NCBI GenBank assembly: GCA_023151115.1
Contig: JAKLJP010000008.1
Span: 1 to 64,000 of the forward strand
Reading direction: 5' to 3'
Source: Anaerolineae bacterium
GTDB lineage: Bacteria; Chloroflexota; Anaerolineae; 4572-78; J111
Length of the DNA stretch: 64,000 bases
Position numbers and translations under genes: made by a program. The notes beneath the pieces were generated by a model. That model was not told the origin of the DNA, made no database searches, and saw only the letters and a program-made list of their open reading frames with translations. Shown piece by piece: positions 1 to 6,742 of the stretch (the stretch's first letter is position 1; the number at the start of each line of letters is the position of its first letter).

Positions 1-145
1 GTAAACCGATTTCTCGACTTGATTTATCTCCTTTCCCGATTTGACTTTTTACTTGAACCCTTAACTTGTCACAGATGGCGGATGGCTTAATATAGCACAG
101 AAGTTCTGGTTTGTCGCATTTTTACAATACGCCTACCCGTGTCCG

Positions 146-154
146 TGCTATAAT
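146..154 (+). promoter_or_regulatory. Extended -10 promoter for the DUF3224 gene
   Basis: A TGC-TATAAT extended -10 box lies about 60 bases before the ATG at 213. No good -35 box is found at 16-18 bases, which fits the extended -10 class. This is a motif call only. Confidence 0.45.
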
Positions 155-212
155 TATCTTACCCGGCAAGGTGCGATACACCAATGCCGGGGTAGAAAAT
201 AATGGAGGTATA

Positions 213-629
213 ATGATGACAATCGAAGCCAAAGGGACCTTTGAAATAAAAAGTTGGGATGAGAAAACCTGGGAGGGCAAATCCTGGGATGAGGTGGACG
301 GAGCCAAGCTGACCCACGCTCGTGTGACTACCGTTTTGCGCGGCGACATCGAGGGCGAGGCAGCGGCCCAATCGCTAATGGTCTACCGCGACGACGGCAC
401 GGCCAGCTATGTGGGGCTGGAGCGTGTGGTTGGGCGTATCGGCAGCCGGTCGGGGAGTTTTGTATGGCAGAGCCAGGGTACTTTTGCCGATGGCGCAGCC
501 CGCACAACCTGGACGGTGGTGCCGGGTTCAGGAACCGGCGACCTGGCCGGCCTGCGCGGACAGGGCAGCTACACGGCCTACCATGGCCAGCAGCCGGTTC
601 CCTTTACCTTTGACTACGACTTTGAGTGA
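213..629 (+). CDS. DUF3224 family protein
   Basis: The product is a 138-residue soluble protein resembling the DUF3224 family, small beta-rich proteins of unknown function often found alone in Actinobacteria and Chloroflexota. The pattern is typical: an N-terminal G-x-F-E-x-K-S-W-D segment, a central A-x-x-x-T-x-x-x-x-G-D-x-x-G strand pair, and a final G-x-G-S-Y-x-A beta-hairpin. The start at 213 is chosen because a GGAGG sequence lies just upstream, and the 34 codons before it have no conserved character. A second ATG follows directly at 216. The gene stands alone, convergent with the SDR gene, with an inverted repeat between them. Function is unknown. Confidence 0.8.
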   Translation: MMTIEAKGTFEIKSWDEKTWEGKSWDEVDGAKLTHARVTTVLRGDIEGEAAAQSLMVYRDDGTASYVGLERVVGRIGSRSGSFVWQSQGTFADGAARTTWTVVPGSGTGDLAGLRGQGSYTAYHGQQPVPFTFDYDFE

Positions 630-664
630 GGTTTAGTAATCATCTAAAATTTACTTCCCGTTTG

Positions 665-728
665 AGTTCCTACGAGTTCCTTGAGCCGAAGGCCCCTTAA
701 GGTAGTTCCTTGCGAACTCGTAGGAACT
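665..728. repeat. 15-bp inverted repeat between convergent genes
   Basis: Arms AGTTCCTACGAGTTC (665-679) and its exact complement (714-728) flank a 34-base spacer. It sits between the ends of two convergent genes and could act as a two-way transcription terminator, although neither side has a long T run. It belongs to the class of word-built palindromes seen at many gene ends here. Confidence 0.7.
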
Positions 729-755
729 GGGGGGAACTTATTTTTGGACAATCTC

Positions 756-1538
756 TTAGGTGATGACCTTCAACCAGCCGCCGTCTACATAGTAGGTTGA
801 CCCGACACAATAACTGGCGCGAGGGGAGCAGAGAAAAACGAAGAAGTCAGCCAGTTCTTCCGGGCTGGCAAAACGGCCAATGGGGACGTTCTCACGGGCA
901 ATGCCATCCAGGTAAGCCTGCCAGTCGGGTGCAACCTGGCAGGCGTGGTCGGTCCAACCGGCGGTCAGGATCAGGCCGGGATTAATACAGTTGACCCGGA
1001 TGTTAGCGGGGATCAACTCGTTAGCCAGACACTTGGAGAGCATGACCAGGGCGGCCTTGGTGACGTTATAAATCGGCTCGTGACCCAGCGGTTGGGTGGC
1101 GCAAATCGAGGCGTTGTTGAGGATCACCCCGCCTCCCCGCTGCCGCATCGCCGGAACCAGGGAGCGCGCGAGGCGAACGGCGGCCATGACGTGCAGTTCC
1201 CAGAAATACTGCCACTTCTCGTCCGAGGCGTCCATGATCGTTTCATTGGTGCCGGTCCCGGCGTTGTTGATCAGGATGTCGGCCCCGCCAAAGGTCTGCT
1301 CGACGGCGACTACTACCCGGCTAATATCGGCGGGCTGGGTTACATCACTCCCCAGCCCCAACGCCTCGACGCCGTACTCTTGCCGAATCAGCCGGGCTTG
1401 TTCGACGGCCGCCGTCTCGTTCCGGGCGCAGAGGACCACGTGTACCTTTTCATAAGCCAGCCCGCGAGCCACAGCCAGGCCAATTCCGGTGCTGCCGCCG
1501 GTAATCACGGCAACTTTGTCTTTGAGCCCTAAATCCAT
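756..1538 (-). CDS. SDR family oxidoreductase
   Basis: The 260-residue protein is a classical short-chain dehydrogenase/reductase. It has the NAD(P)-binding GGSTGIG glycine motif near residue 13, the NNAG strand motif, a catalytic serine in NNASICA, and the Y-x-x-x-K pair in YNVTKAAL. The C-terminus ends in the common YVDGGW pattern. Length fits the family (about 250). Substrate cannot be told; many close SDRs act on hydroxy-acids, sugars or as 3-oxoacyl-ACP reductase-like enzymes. Start 1538 is preferred over an upstream ATG because GAGGAGGG stands immediately before it. The gene is monocistronic and bounded by inverted repeats on both sides. Confidence 0.9.
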   Translation of the reverse strand: MDLGLKDKVAVITGGSTGIGLAVARGLAYEKVHVVLCARNETAAVEQARLIRQEYGVEALGLGSDVTQPADISRVVVAVEQTFGGADILINNAGTGTNETIMDASDEKWQYFWELHVMAAVRLARSLVPAMRQRGGGVILNNASICATQPLGHEPIYNVTKAALVMLSKCLANELIPANIRVNCINPGLILTAGWTDHACQVAPDWQAYLDGIARENVPIGRFASPEELADFFVFLCSPRASYCVGSTYYVDGGWLKVIT

Positions 1539-1565
1539 GATAGAAACCCTCCTCGGAAAGTACAT

Positions 1566-1638
1566 AAGTAGCCAATAGTCAGTAGCCAGACTTTCTTTTC
1601 TGACTACTGATTACTGGCTACTGACTACTACTGGCTAT
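1566..1638. repeat. AGTAGTCAGT-word inverted repeat
   Basis: Imperfect palindrome built from repeats of the words AGTAGCCAGTA / TAGTCAGTAG, folding around a central TTTCTTTTCT. It separates the SDR promoter side from the 3' end of the next minus-strand gene and overlaps that gene's stop codon. A relative lies at 5044-5112, just before cysH. Confidence 0.7.
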
Positions 1639-2261
1639 AACCTCAATAATCTAATCAACTGATTTAACTCTTCGGGGGTAAAGGTACGTTTGATGGCTTC
1701 GGCGGCTTTTTCGGGGTCACGGGGGATGGTGATCCGTTCCGGGCGCAGGCCGGCCTCGATCAAAGCTTTATTGATGCTGATTTCGCCGGCCAGCACCGAC
1801 TGGCGCAGTTGTTCCACCTGCGGGTTGTCGTCGGCGTACTTACGCAGCTTGCGCAGCCCTTCCTGGCGCGAGGTGCCGGTGGCAATATGCTTTTTGGGTT
1901 CGACAGTGTTACCGTCGGTTTCGATCTTTTTATCCAGATTAAGCGCGATCAGTTCGCCCAGGGTAAACTGGATGGTTTCATCTATCAGGTCCACCACCAG
2001 AGGGTTATCGGCCGACAAGCGGATCAGAGTAGGCACGGTAGTGCCCAAACCGGCGGGTGGAGATGTTTCGATGAACGCTTTGAAACTATCAAACCTGAAG
2101 ACCTCGCCCGTTTCTTTATCAAGGTGCTCTCGCCACATGTCATTTTCAATCACTTGCCGGATTAAATCGGGGATGCTATCAAGGCCGGCAACTGCTTCGT
2201 TGATTGAACGAGACAACTGATTGACTTTGAGACTATTACGGAGCAGTGTTTCTTTTTTCAT
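1635..2261 (-). CDS. Conserved hypothetical, KorB/ParB-like helical DNA-binding character
   Basis: A 208-residue soluble, charged protein that I do not recognise with certainty. The central part, with the pattern S-R-Q-E-G-L-R-K-L-R-K, then V-L-A-G-E-I-S-I-N-K-A-L-I-E-A-G-L-R and a C-terminal F-T-P-E-E-L-N-Q-L-I segment, resembles proteins common in cyanobacteria, actinobacteria and Chloroflexota that look like a ParB/KorB-type helix-turn-helix fragment. A GAGGATGATAAA ribosome site precedes the ATG. It follows the sensor kinase gene by 18 bases on the same strand, so the two are probably co-transcribed. Whether it regulates anything or binds DNA is inference. Confidence 0.6.
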   Translation of the reverse strand: MKKETLLRNSLKVNQLSRSINEAVAGLDSIPDLIRQVIENDMWREHLDKETGEVFRFDSFKAFIETSPPAGLGTTVPTLIRLSADNPLVVDLIDETIQFTLGELIALNLDKKIETDGNTVEPKKHIATGTSRQEGLRKLRKYADDNPQVEQLRQSVLAGEISINKALIEAGLRPERITIPRDPEKAAEAIKRTFTPEELNQLIRLLRL

Positions 2262-2279
2262 TTTATCATCCTCTGGCTC

Positions 2280-4148
2280 TTAATGCCGGCTGTAATGCAA
2301 CACAATCCGCGTGCCCTGGCCCGGAGCGGTGTCAACCTCCAGCCGACCCCCTACACTTTCCACCCGTTCGCGCATAATCTGCAAGCCAAAACTTGAATTC
2401 TTGGCTTGATTTCCGGCTGGGTCAAAGCCTTGACCTTGATCCTCAATGCTGATGCGGATAGTTCCATTTTCCTGGCCCAGTCGAATAGTGGCCGCGTTGA
2501 CCAGCGCGTGTTTGCGAATATTAATCAAGGCTTCCTGGATGGTGCGGATAAGTTGGGAGGTTGCTTCGGTTGAAAATTCAAACAGAGCCGGATCAGCTTC
2601 CCGGATGAGTTGAATATCTAAATGGTAAAAGCGGCGGTACTTATCAATATAGCGGTCCAATAGCTCCATAAAGCTCAAATCTGATAGCGCCTTAGCCCGC
2701 AGATAGAAGATTTCCTCCCGGACATCGGTGTAGGTTTCTTCTATGACCTGTTTCAACTCCTGGAGATTGGCTTTAGCCGTCTCTACCTGCCCGCTGGCTA
2801 ACAGGGTATGGGTCAGCGCGCTTTTTAGATTTAAATAACCTAGAGCTTGGGCGACAGTATCGTGCAGCTCTTGGGCCAGACGGTTGCGCTCGTGCATTTC
2901 GGCCAGCAGCCGCTCAGACAGTTCGGCCTGCTTGTGCCGGGTGATATTCTGGGTGATGCCGACCGACCGCAGCGGCGCGCCACTGGTATCGTAGAGAACC
3001 AAAGCGTGTGCTCGCCAGTATTTGGTTTGATCACCTGCCTCGCGGCCCCGAAACTCCTGGGTGTAGTGGGTTGCACCCTGTTGCAAGAACTCCGCAAACT
3101 CCTGCGCCAACCGTTCGGCCTCATCAGGCGCTACAAAAAACCTACTCTGCGCCAAATCAGCCGGCAGCACCTCTGGCGCGCAATCGAGCAGACGGGCCGT
3201 GTTCTCTGACCATTTGATGGTTTGCTGCTGAAAATCACATTCCCACGAAAACATCTCGGCGGCTTCGGTAGCCAGGCGCAACCGTTCTTCCGATTCGCGC
3301 AGAGCTGCTTCAAAGCGTTGGCGCTCCGAGAGATCGTAAAAGTGGCAAACCACGCCAAAGCGGCCATCGGGCAGGGTGATCCGTTCGATCTTCCAATCAT
3401 AGGCTTCGACCTCGCCAATGTCGTGGCGGCGCTCGACCGTGCTGGGCGCGTGATACGGCTCGCCTGTTGCCAGTGTGTGCCGGAAGCGGCCGATGGCTTC
3501 GCTGGCAAACGGCTCGGGCCAGATGATATGCAGCACTTCGGCAAAGTCGCGCCCGATCAGCGGGCGGACATTCTCGAATACCTTCTGCGCGCCGGCTCCG
3601 ACTTGGGCCAAACGGAAATCGGCATCTACCACATAAATGCCGAATGGTGAGTTTTCCACCAGTTGGCGGAAAGTGTCGTGTGACGCGCGCAGTTGTTCTT
3701 CTGCCCGCTTACGTTCGGTGATGTCGCGGGCAATTTTCGAGGCGCCGATAATTTTGCCCGCGCTGTCTTTGATGGGTGAAATCGTCAGCGAAACATTCAG
3801 CCGCCGGCCGTCCTTTGTAACCCGCACGGTTTCAAAAGATTCGACCTGTTCGCCGGCTTTGAGCCGGGCCAGAATCTGCTCTTCTTCGGCATGAAGTTCG
3901 GGCGGAATCAAACGCAAAATCGGCTGATGGATGATTTCCTCCGCCGTATAACCAAATATCCGCTCCGCGCTTTCGTTCCAACTGGTGATAATCCCAGCCA
4001 GCGTCTTGCTCACAATCGCGTCGGTAGACGTAGAAACGATGGCCGCCAATCGCGCAATGGCTTCTTCCGCCCGTTTGCGTTCGGTGATGTCCATCACCAC
4101 ACCACAGCCCCAAACAGAGTCACCAGAAGGAGTTGGTCGCCCAGCCAA
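2280..4148 (-). CDS. Multi-PAS NarL-type sensor histidine kinase, N-terminus broken
   Basis: The frame encodes three PAS/PAC units (about residues 30-150, 155-275, 285-410), then a HisKA_3 dimerisation helix with the phospho-acceptor His in ELHDTVAQ (His429), and a HATPase_c domain with an N-box near 540 (EALINIRKHA) and a G-box near 587 (FGLQIMRER). This is the NarX/LiaS-DesK class, which normally signals to a LuxR-type regulator; none is adjacent. The frame begins only at the very end of a PAC motif (GVVMDITERKRAE), so a PAS or membrane part is missing. Possible starts are TTG at 4148 or ATG at 4094; neither has a good ribosome site. See the 4094-4234 remnant, which supplies the lost membrane segment in another frame. 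Confidence 0.75.
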   Translation of the reverse strand: MAGRPTPSGDSVWGCGVVMDITERKRAEEAIARLAAIVSTSTDAIVSKTLAGIITSWNESAERIFGYTAEEIIHQPILRLIPPELHAEEEQILARLKAGEQVESFETVRVTKDGRRLNVSLTISPIKDSAGKIIGASKIARDITERKRAEEQLRASHDTFRQLVENSPFGIYVVDADFRLAQVGAGAQKVFENVRPLIGRDFAEVLHIIWPEPFASEAIGRFRHTLATGEPYHAPSTVERRHDIGEVEAYDWKIERITLPDGRFGVVCHFYDLSERQRFEAALRESEERLRLATEAAEMFSWECDFQQQTIKWSENTARLLDCAPEVLPADLAQSRFFVAPDEAERLAQEFAEFLQQGATHYTQEFRGREAGDQTKYWRAHALVLYDTSGAPLRSVGITQNITRHKQAELSERLLAEMHERNRLAQELHDTVAQALGYLNLKSALTHTLLASGQVETAKANLQELKQVIEETYTDVREEIFYLRAKALSDLSFMELLDRYIDKYRRFYHLDIQLIREADPALFEFSTEATSQLIRTIQEALINIRKHALVNAATIRLGQENGTIRISIEDQGQGFDPAGNQAKNSSFGLQIMRERVESVGGRLEVDTAPGQGTRIVLHYSRH

Positions 4149-4234
4149 GGATCGAGCAGCCAGCGAAGGAGCACCGCCACCATAAGGGCAGCGACTGTTA
4201 CAGCGTAGGTGCGGACTGGGCTTTGGACAATCAT
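4094..4234 (-). pseudogene. Frame-shifted N-terminal membrane segment of the sensor kinase
   Basis: A 46-codon frame starting with ATG at 4234 encodes two hydrophobic stretches with the pattern Y-A-V-T-V-A-A-L-M-V-A-V-L-L-R-W-L-L-D-P-W-L-G-D, as found at the start of DUF4118-type sensor kinases. It then hits TGA at 4096-4094. The TGA overlaps an ATG (TGATG) that continues in a different frame into the PAC end of the kinase. The simplest reading is an internal deletion plus frame break that joined the first membrane helix to a downstream PAS unit. A coupled two-part protein is possible but less likely. Confidence 0.55.
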
Positions 4235-4429
4235 CTTAAATAGTTCCCTTGCTCATTGGCTAACCCACTTCAAACAGCAGAAATATTGGTGTTATTATTT
4301 TTTACAGGGTTGTTGGAAGTTGGGAGGGGTAATTTTACCCTAATTTTTGGGTACAGCCATTTGTATTTGCTCAATAAAACAATTTCTAACCAATGCTTAA
4401 GAATCGTATTATACTTGCTACATTTAAAT

Positions 4430-4457
4430 TTGCCATATTTTTAAACATTTTTATAAT
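4430..4457 (+). promoter_or_regulatory. Sigma-70 type promoter for a gene-free transcript
   Basis: TTGCCA (4430-4435), a 16-base spacer and a perfect TATAAT (4452-4457). No protein gene follows on this strand before the terminator at 4641-4670, so it probably drives an RNA gene. Confidence 0.5.
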
Positions 4458-4463
4458 AAATGC

Positions 4464-4670
4464 AAAAGTTTTGGAAAGTTAGAATTATCTATGCGCTCCC
4501 TTTGTCTGGCCCAATTCATTGTCTGTGCTGCTCGCAACACCTGTTGCCAGGCTTGTCTTTGTTGTTGTCAAATTCTGTCCAGTCACTCGACGGAGCGCCG
4601 GGTTTAGTCATTTTTTAGCTTCCTAACGGATTGTTACCCAAGCCCATCGAGTTGTCGGTGGGCTTTTTTT
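4464..4670 (+). ncRNA. Candidate free-standing structured RNA of about 200 nt
   Basis: The stretch between a good promoter (4430-4457) and an intrinsic terminator (4641-4670) has no credible coding frame. It contains a closing stem GCGCTCC (4493-4499) with GGAGCGC (4592-4598) and an inner stem GTCTGGC (4504-4510) with GCCAGGC (4546-4552). Size and layout are compatible with a 6S-like RNA or another housekeeping small RNA, but I cannot assign a family from sequence alone. Confidence 0.4.
4641..4670 (+). terminator. Strong intrinsic terminator
   Basis: Ten-base-pair stem AGCCCATCGA / TCGGTGGGCT (one G-U) with loop GTTG, followed directly by a run of seven T. It closes the candidate RNA gene. 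Confidence 0.8.
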
Positions 4671-5140
4671 ATGACCGAGGACCGGAATCATAAATGTCCG
4701 TCCCCGGTCTCCGGTCAGGATACAATCAACCTAAGTCAAAGGTCATGCTGAATGAACTCTAACACAACCCTCCGCGGCGCAGCCGATGCGCCGGTTTTAC
4801 ATTGTAACTGTAGCACGCGGGATCACCGGTCTCGCTGATACGGTTACCTGGGCGCTGACGCCCGCTAACTCAATCAGACCTGCTCACTTCTCTGAGACTG
4901 GTGTTCCCGCGAAGCAGAGGCTCGTAAAGCGTCGAGCGTGAAATTAAGGAATTTTCACGCCTCACGCCTCACGTATCACGCATTACGCTTTGGAACGCCG
5001 ACCCTCAGGGCCGTGCGCAGGTCTTTTTTTTGCCAAAATGAAGTAGCCAGTAATCAGTCGTCAGTAGTCAGATTGCTTTTTCTGACAACTGACCTCTGAT
5101 AACTGATAACTATCTTTGAGGGGGTAAGAAGATAAAACAA
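4671..5140 (+). other. Leader region before cysH, possible attenuator
   Basis: 470 bases without a gene. It holds GC hairpins (GGCGCA...TGCGCC near 4775-4795; GGGCG-CTGA-CGCCC near 4850), a GCGTGAAA hairpin near 4948-4970 followed by CACGCCT words, then GACC...GGTC (5000-5023) with eight T after it, and the AGTAGTCAGT-word palindrome at 5044-5112. The T run after a stem ahead of a sulfur-assimilation operon suggests transcription attenuation, but I do not recognise a known riboswitch consensus. Confidence 0.3.
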
Positions 5141-5902
5141 ATGATTACCGCTCCAGATGAAAAAACTGAATTATCGTGCGGGAGGATAACGCTCTTGTCT
5201 GCCTCACCCTTTACTGCGGAAACTGATTTTAGCGAGCTTAACCGATATTTTGCGTCTCGCCCGCTGGATGAATTGCTGTCCTGGAGCCTGGCGACCTTCG
5301 GCGCTAAAGGAGCATTGATTACCAGCTTTGGGCCAACCGGCATGGTCATCCTGGACCGGCTGGCCAAGTTGTGCCCCGGCGTCAAAGTTATCACCATTGA
5401 TACCGACTTTCTGTTTGAAGAAACCTACGCCCTGCGAGAGCGGGTGCAGCGGCGCTACCCCATCCAGTTGGAAATACGCAAGTCGGCCCTGACTCCAGCA
5501 GTTCAAGCTCAGGTTTACCAGCCGCAACTATGGCAGGTCAACCCGGATTTGTGCTGCCACATCCGCAAGGTTGTCCCACTGACCGAGGTTTTGGGCGGCC
5601 TCGATGCCTGGCTCACCGGCCTGCGGCGCGATCAGGCCGCCACCCGCACCGAACTGCCGCTGGTGGCCTGGGATGATAAGTACCACCTGGTTAAAATCAA
5701 CCCCTTGGCCAACTGGACCCGCAGCCAGGTGTGGACCTACTTGCTGGAAAACGACGTGCCCTACAACCACTTGCACGACATGGGCTACGCCAGCATCGGC
5801 TGTACTCACTGCACCCGCCCTACTGACAGCTCGGGGGACGAACGGGCCGGCCGCTGGCAAGGCCAGAACAAAATCGAGTGTGGGATGCATTACAATATTT
5901 AA
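5141..5902 (+). CDS. cysH: Phosphoadenylyl/adenylyl-sulfate reductase (assimilatory)
   Basis: Reduces APS (or PAPS) to sulfite with thioredoxin in sulfate assimilation. The 253-residue protein has the adenine-nucleotide alpha-hydrolase fold with a SFGPTG substrate loop near 62-67. It carries the four cysteines of an APS-reductase [4Fe-4S] cluster: C138-C139 and C221-x-x-C224. The catalytic cysteine is C247 in the C-terminal ECGMH motif. The Cys-Cys/CxxC set favours APS over PAPS as substrate. Start 5141 (ATG) has only a distant purine stretch; a TTG at 5195 with GGGAGG nine bases upstream is a serious alternative that would remove 18 non-conserved residues. It heads the operon with siroheme synthase and the siroheme reductase. 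Confidence 0.92.
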   Translation: MITAPDEKTELSCGRITLLSASPFTAETDFSELNRYFASRPLDELLSWSLATFGAKGALITSFGPTGMVILDRLAKLCPGVKVITIDTDFLFEETYALRERVQRRYPIQLEIRKSALTPAVQAQVYQPQLWQVNPDLCCHIRKVVPLTEVLGGLDAWLTGLRRDQAATRTELPLVAWDDKYHLVKINPLANWTRSQVWTYLLENDVPYNHLHDMGYASIGCTHCTRPTDSSGDERAGRWQGQNKIECGMHYNI

Positions 5903-5905
5903 CAG

Positions 5906-6010
5906 GTAGCAAGTAGCAAGGTAGCAAGTAGCAAGGTAGCAAGTAGCAAAAGTGATTCGCGACGACTCTACTATCTTGCGACCCTGTTACCTTGCGACTC
6001 TGCTGCCCTG
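5906..6010. repeat. GGTAGCAAGTAGCAAG tandem words with inverted partner
   Basis: Tandem AAGGTAGCAAGTAGC words (5906-5950) are followed by complementary TACCTTGCGAC / CTGCTACC words (about 5968-6010), giving a large imperfect hairpin between cysH and the siroheme synthase gene. Regular spacing is word-based, not CRISPR-like. Confidence 0.65.
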
Positions 6011-6052
6011 CTACCTATTCAGCTAATTCGCAATTCTTGAGGTTCCATTTCG

Positions 6053-6706
6053 ATGAAAACTTATCCGGTGAATTTGGTTTTAGAAAACAGATACGTGGTT
6101 CTGGTGGGCGCGGGCCATGAGATTGCCCGCAAGCTGCCTGACCTTTTGGAAACGGGGGCGCGGGTGCGGGTCATCGCCCCGACAGCCCACCCCACTGTGC
6201 AGCGTTATGCCGAAGCCGGTCAAATCGAGTGGCTGGAACGCTGCTACCAGCCCGGCGATCTGACCGGCGCTTTTCTGGTCATTGCCGCCACCGGCGATCA
6301 AGCCGTTCACGATGCTATCTGGGCCGAAGGTCAGGCCAACGGCCAACTGGTCAACGTGATGGATGTTATTCCGCAGTGCAACTTCCACGCTACCTCGGTG
6401 GTACGGCAGGGGCAGTTGACCATCGCCATCGGTACGGGTGGGGCTGCGCCGGCGCTGGCCGCCACGTTACGCAAGCGGTTTGAAAAGGGCTTTGGCCCCG
6501 AGTACGCCGAGTTTTTGGAATACGCCCAGGCTTTGCGGCCTATCGTGGCCCAACGACTGCCGACCTTCAAACAGCGGGCCGATTTCTGGTACGAGCTGAT
6601 CGAGAGCAATGCTATCACTCTTCTCCGCAAAGGCGAGCGCGCCCTGTTCGAGGCCAAAGTTCATATGCTGCTGACCCTGTTCGAGGGCGAGGCAGTGGAG
6701 GTTTAA
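6053..6706 (+). CDS. Siroheme synthase, precorrin-2 dehydrogenase/ferrochelatase domain
   Basis: Makes siroheme from precorrin-2 (dehydrogenation and iron insertion), the cofactor of the reductase encoded next. The 217-residue protein matches the Met8/CysG N-terminal type. It has an N-terminal P-V-x-L-x-L strand and Rossmann motif V-G-A-G (near residue 18), then A-A-T-x-D for NAD binding, a C-N-F-x-x-x-x-V-V-R-x-G-x-L dimer segment, and the G-x-x-P-A-L-A-x-x-L-R motif. There is no uroporphyrinogen methyltransferase half, so precorrin-2 must come from a CobA elsewhere. GAGGTTCC precedes the ATG. It lies 36 bases before the reductase gene; the shared pathway argues for one operon. Confidence 0.92.
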   Translation: MKTYPVNLVLENRYVVLVGAGHEIARKLPDLLETGARVRVIAPTAHPTVQRYAEAGQIEWLERCYQPGDLTGAFLVIAATGDQAVHDAIWAEGQANGQLVNVMDVIPQCNFHATSVVRQGQLTIAIGTGGAAPALAATLRKRFEKGFGPEYAEFLEYAQALRPIVAQRLPTFKQRADFWYELIESNAITLLRKGERALFEAKVHMLLTLFEGEAVEV

Positions 6707-6742
6707 TAAAAAATGATTAACCTAACCAATGAGGGGGTAACA

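Noticed and set aside
945..1532. Long plus-strand open frame
   Set aside because: Antisense shadow of the SDR gene; no ribosome site and no family pattern.
4256..4444. Open frame of 62 codons on the plus strand
   Set aside because: AT-rich, no ribosome site, overlaps the promoter of the RNA candidate and has a random hydrophobic composition.
5906..5950. CRISPR-like tandem words GGTAGCAAGTAGCAAG
   Set aside because: Units are contiguous without spacers, few in number, and the complement lies right after, so it is a palindromic word repeat.
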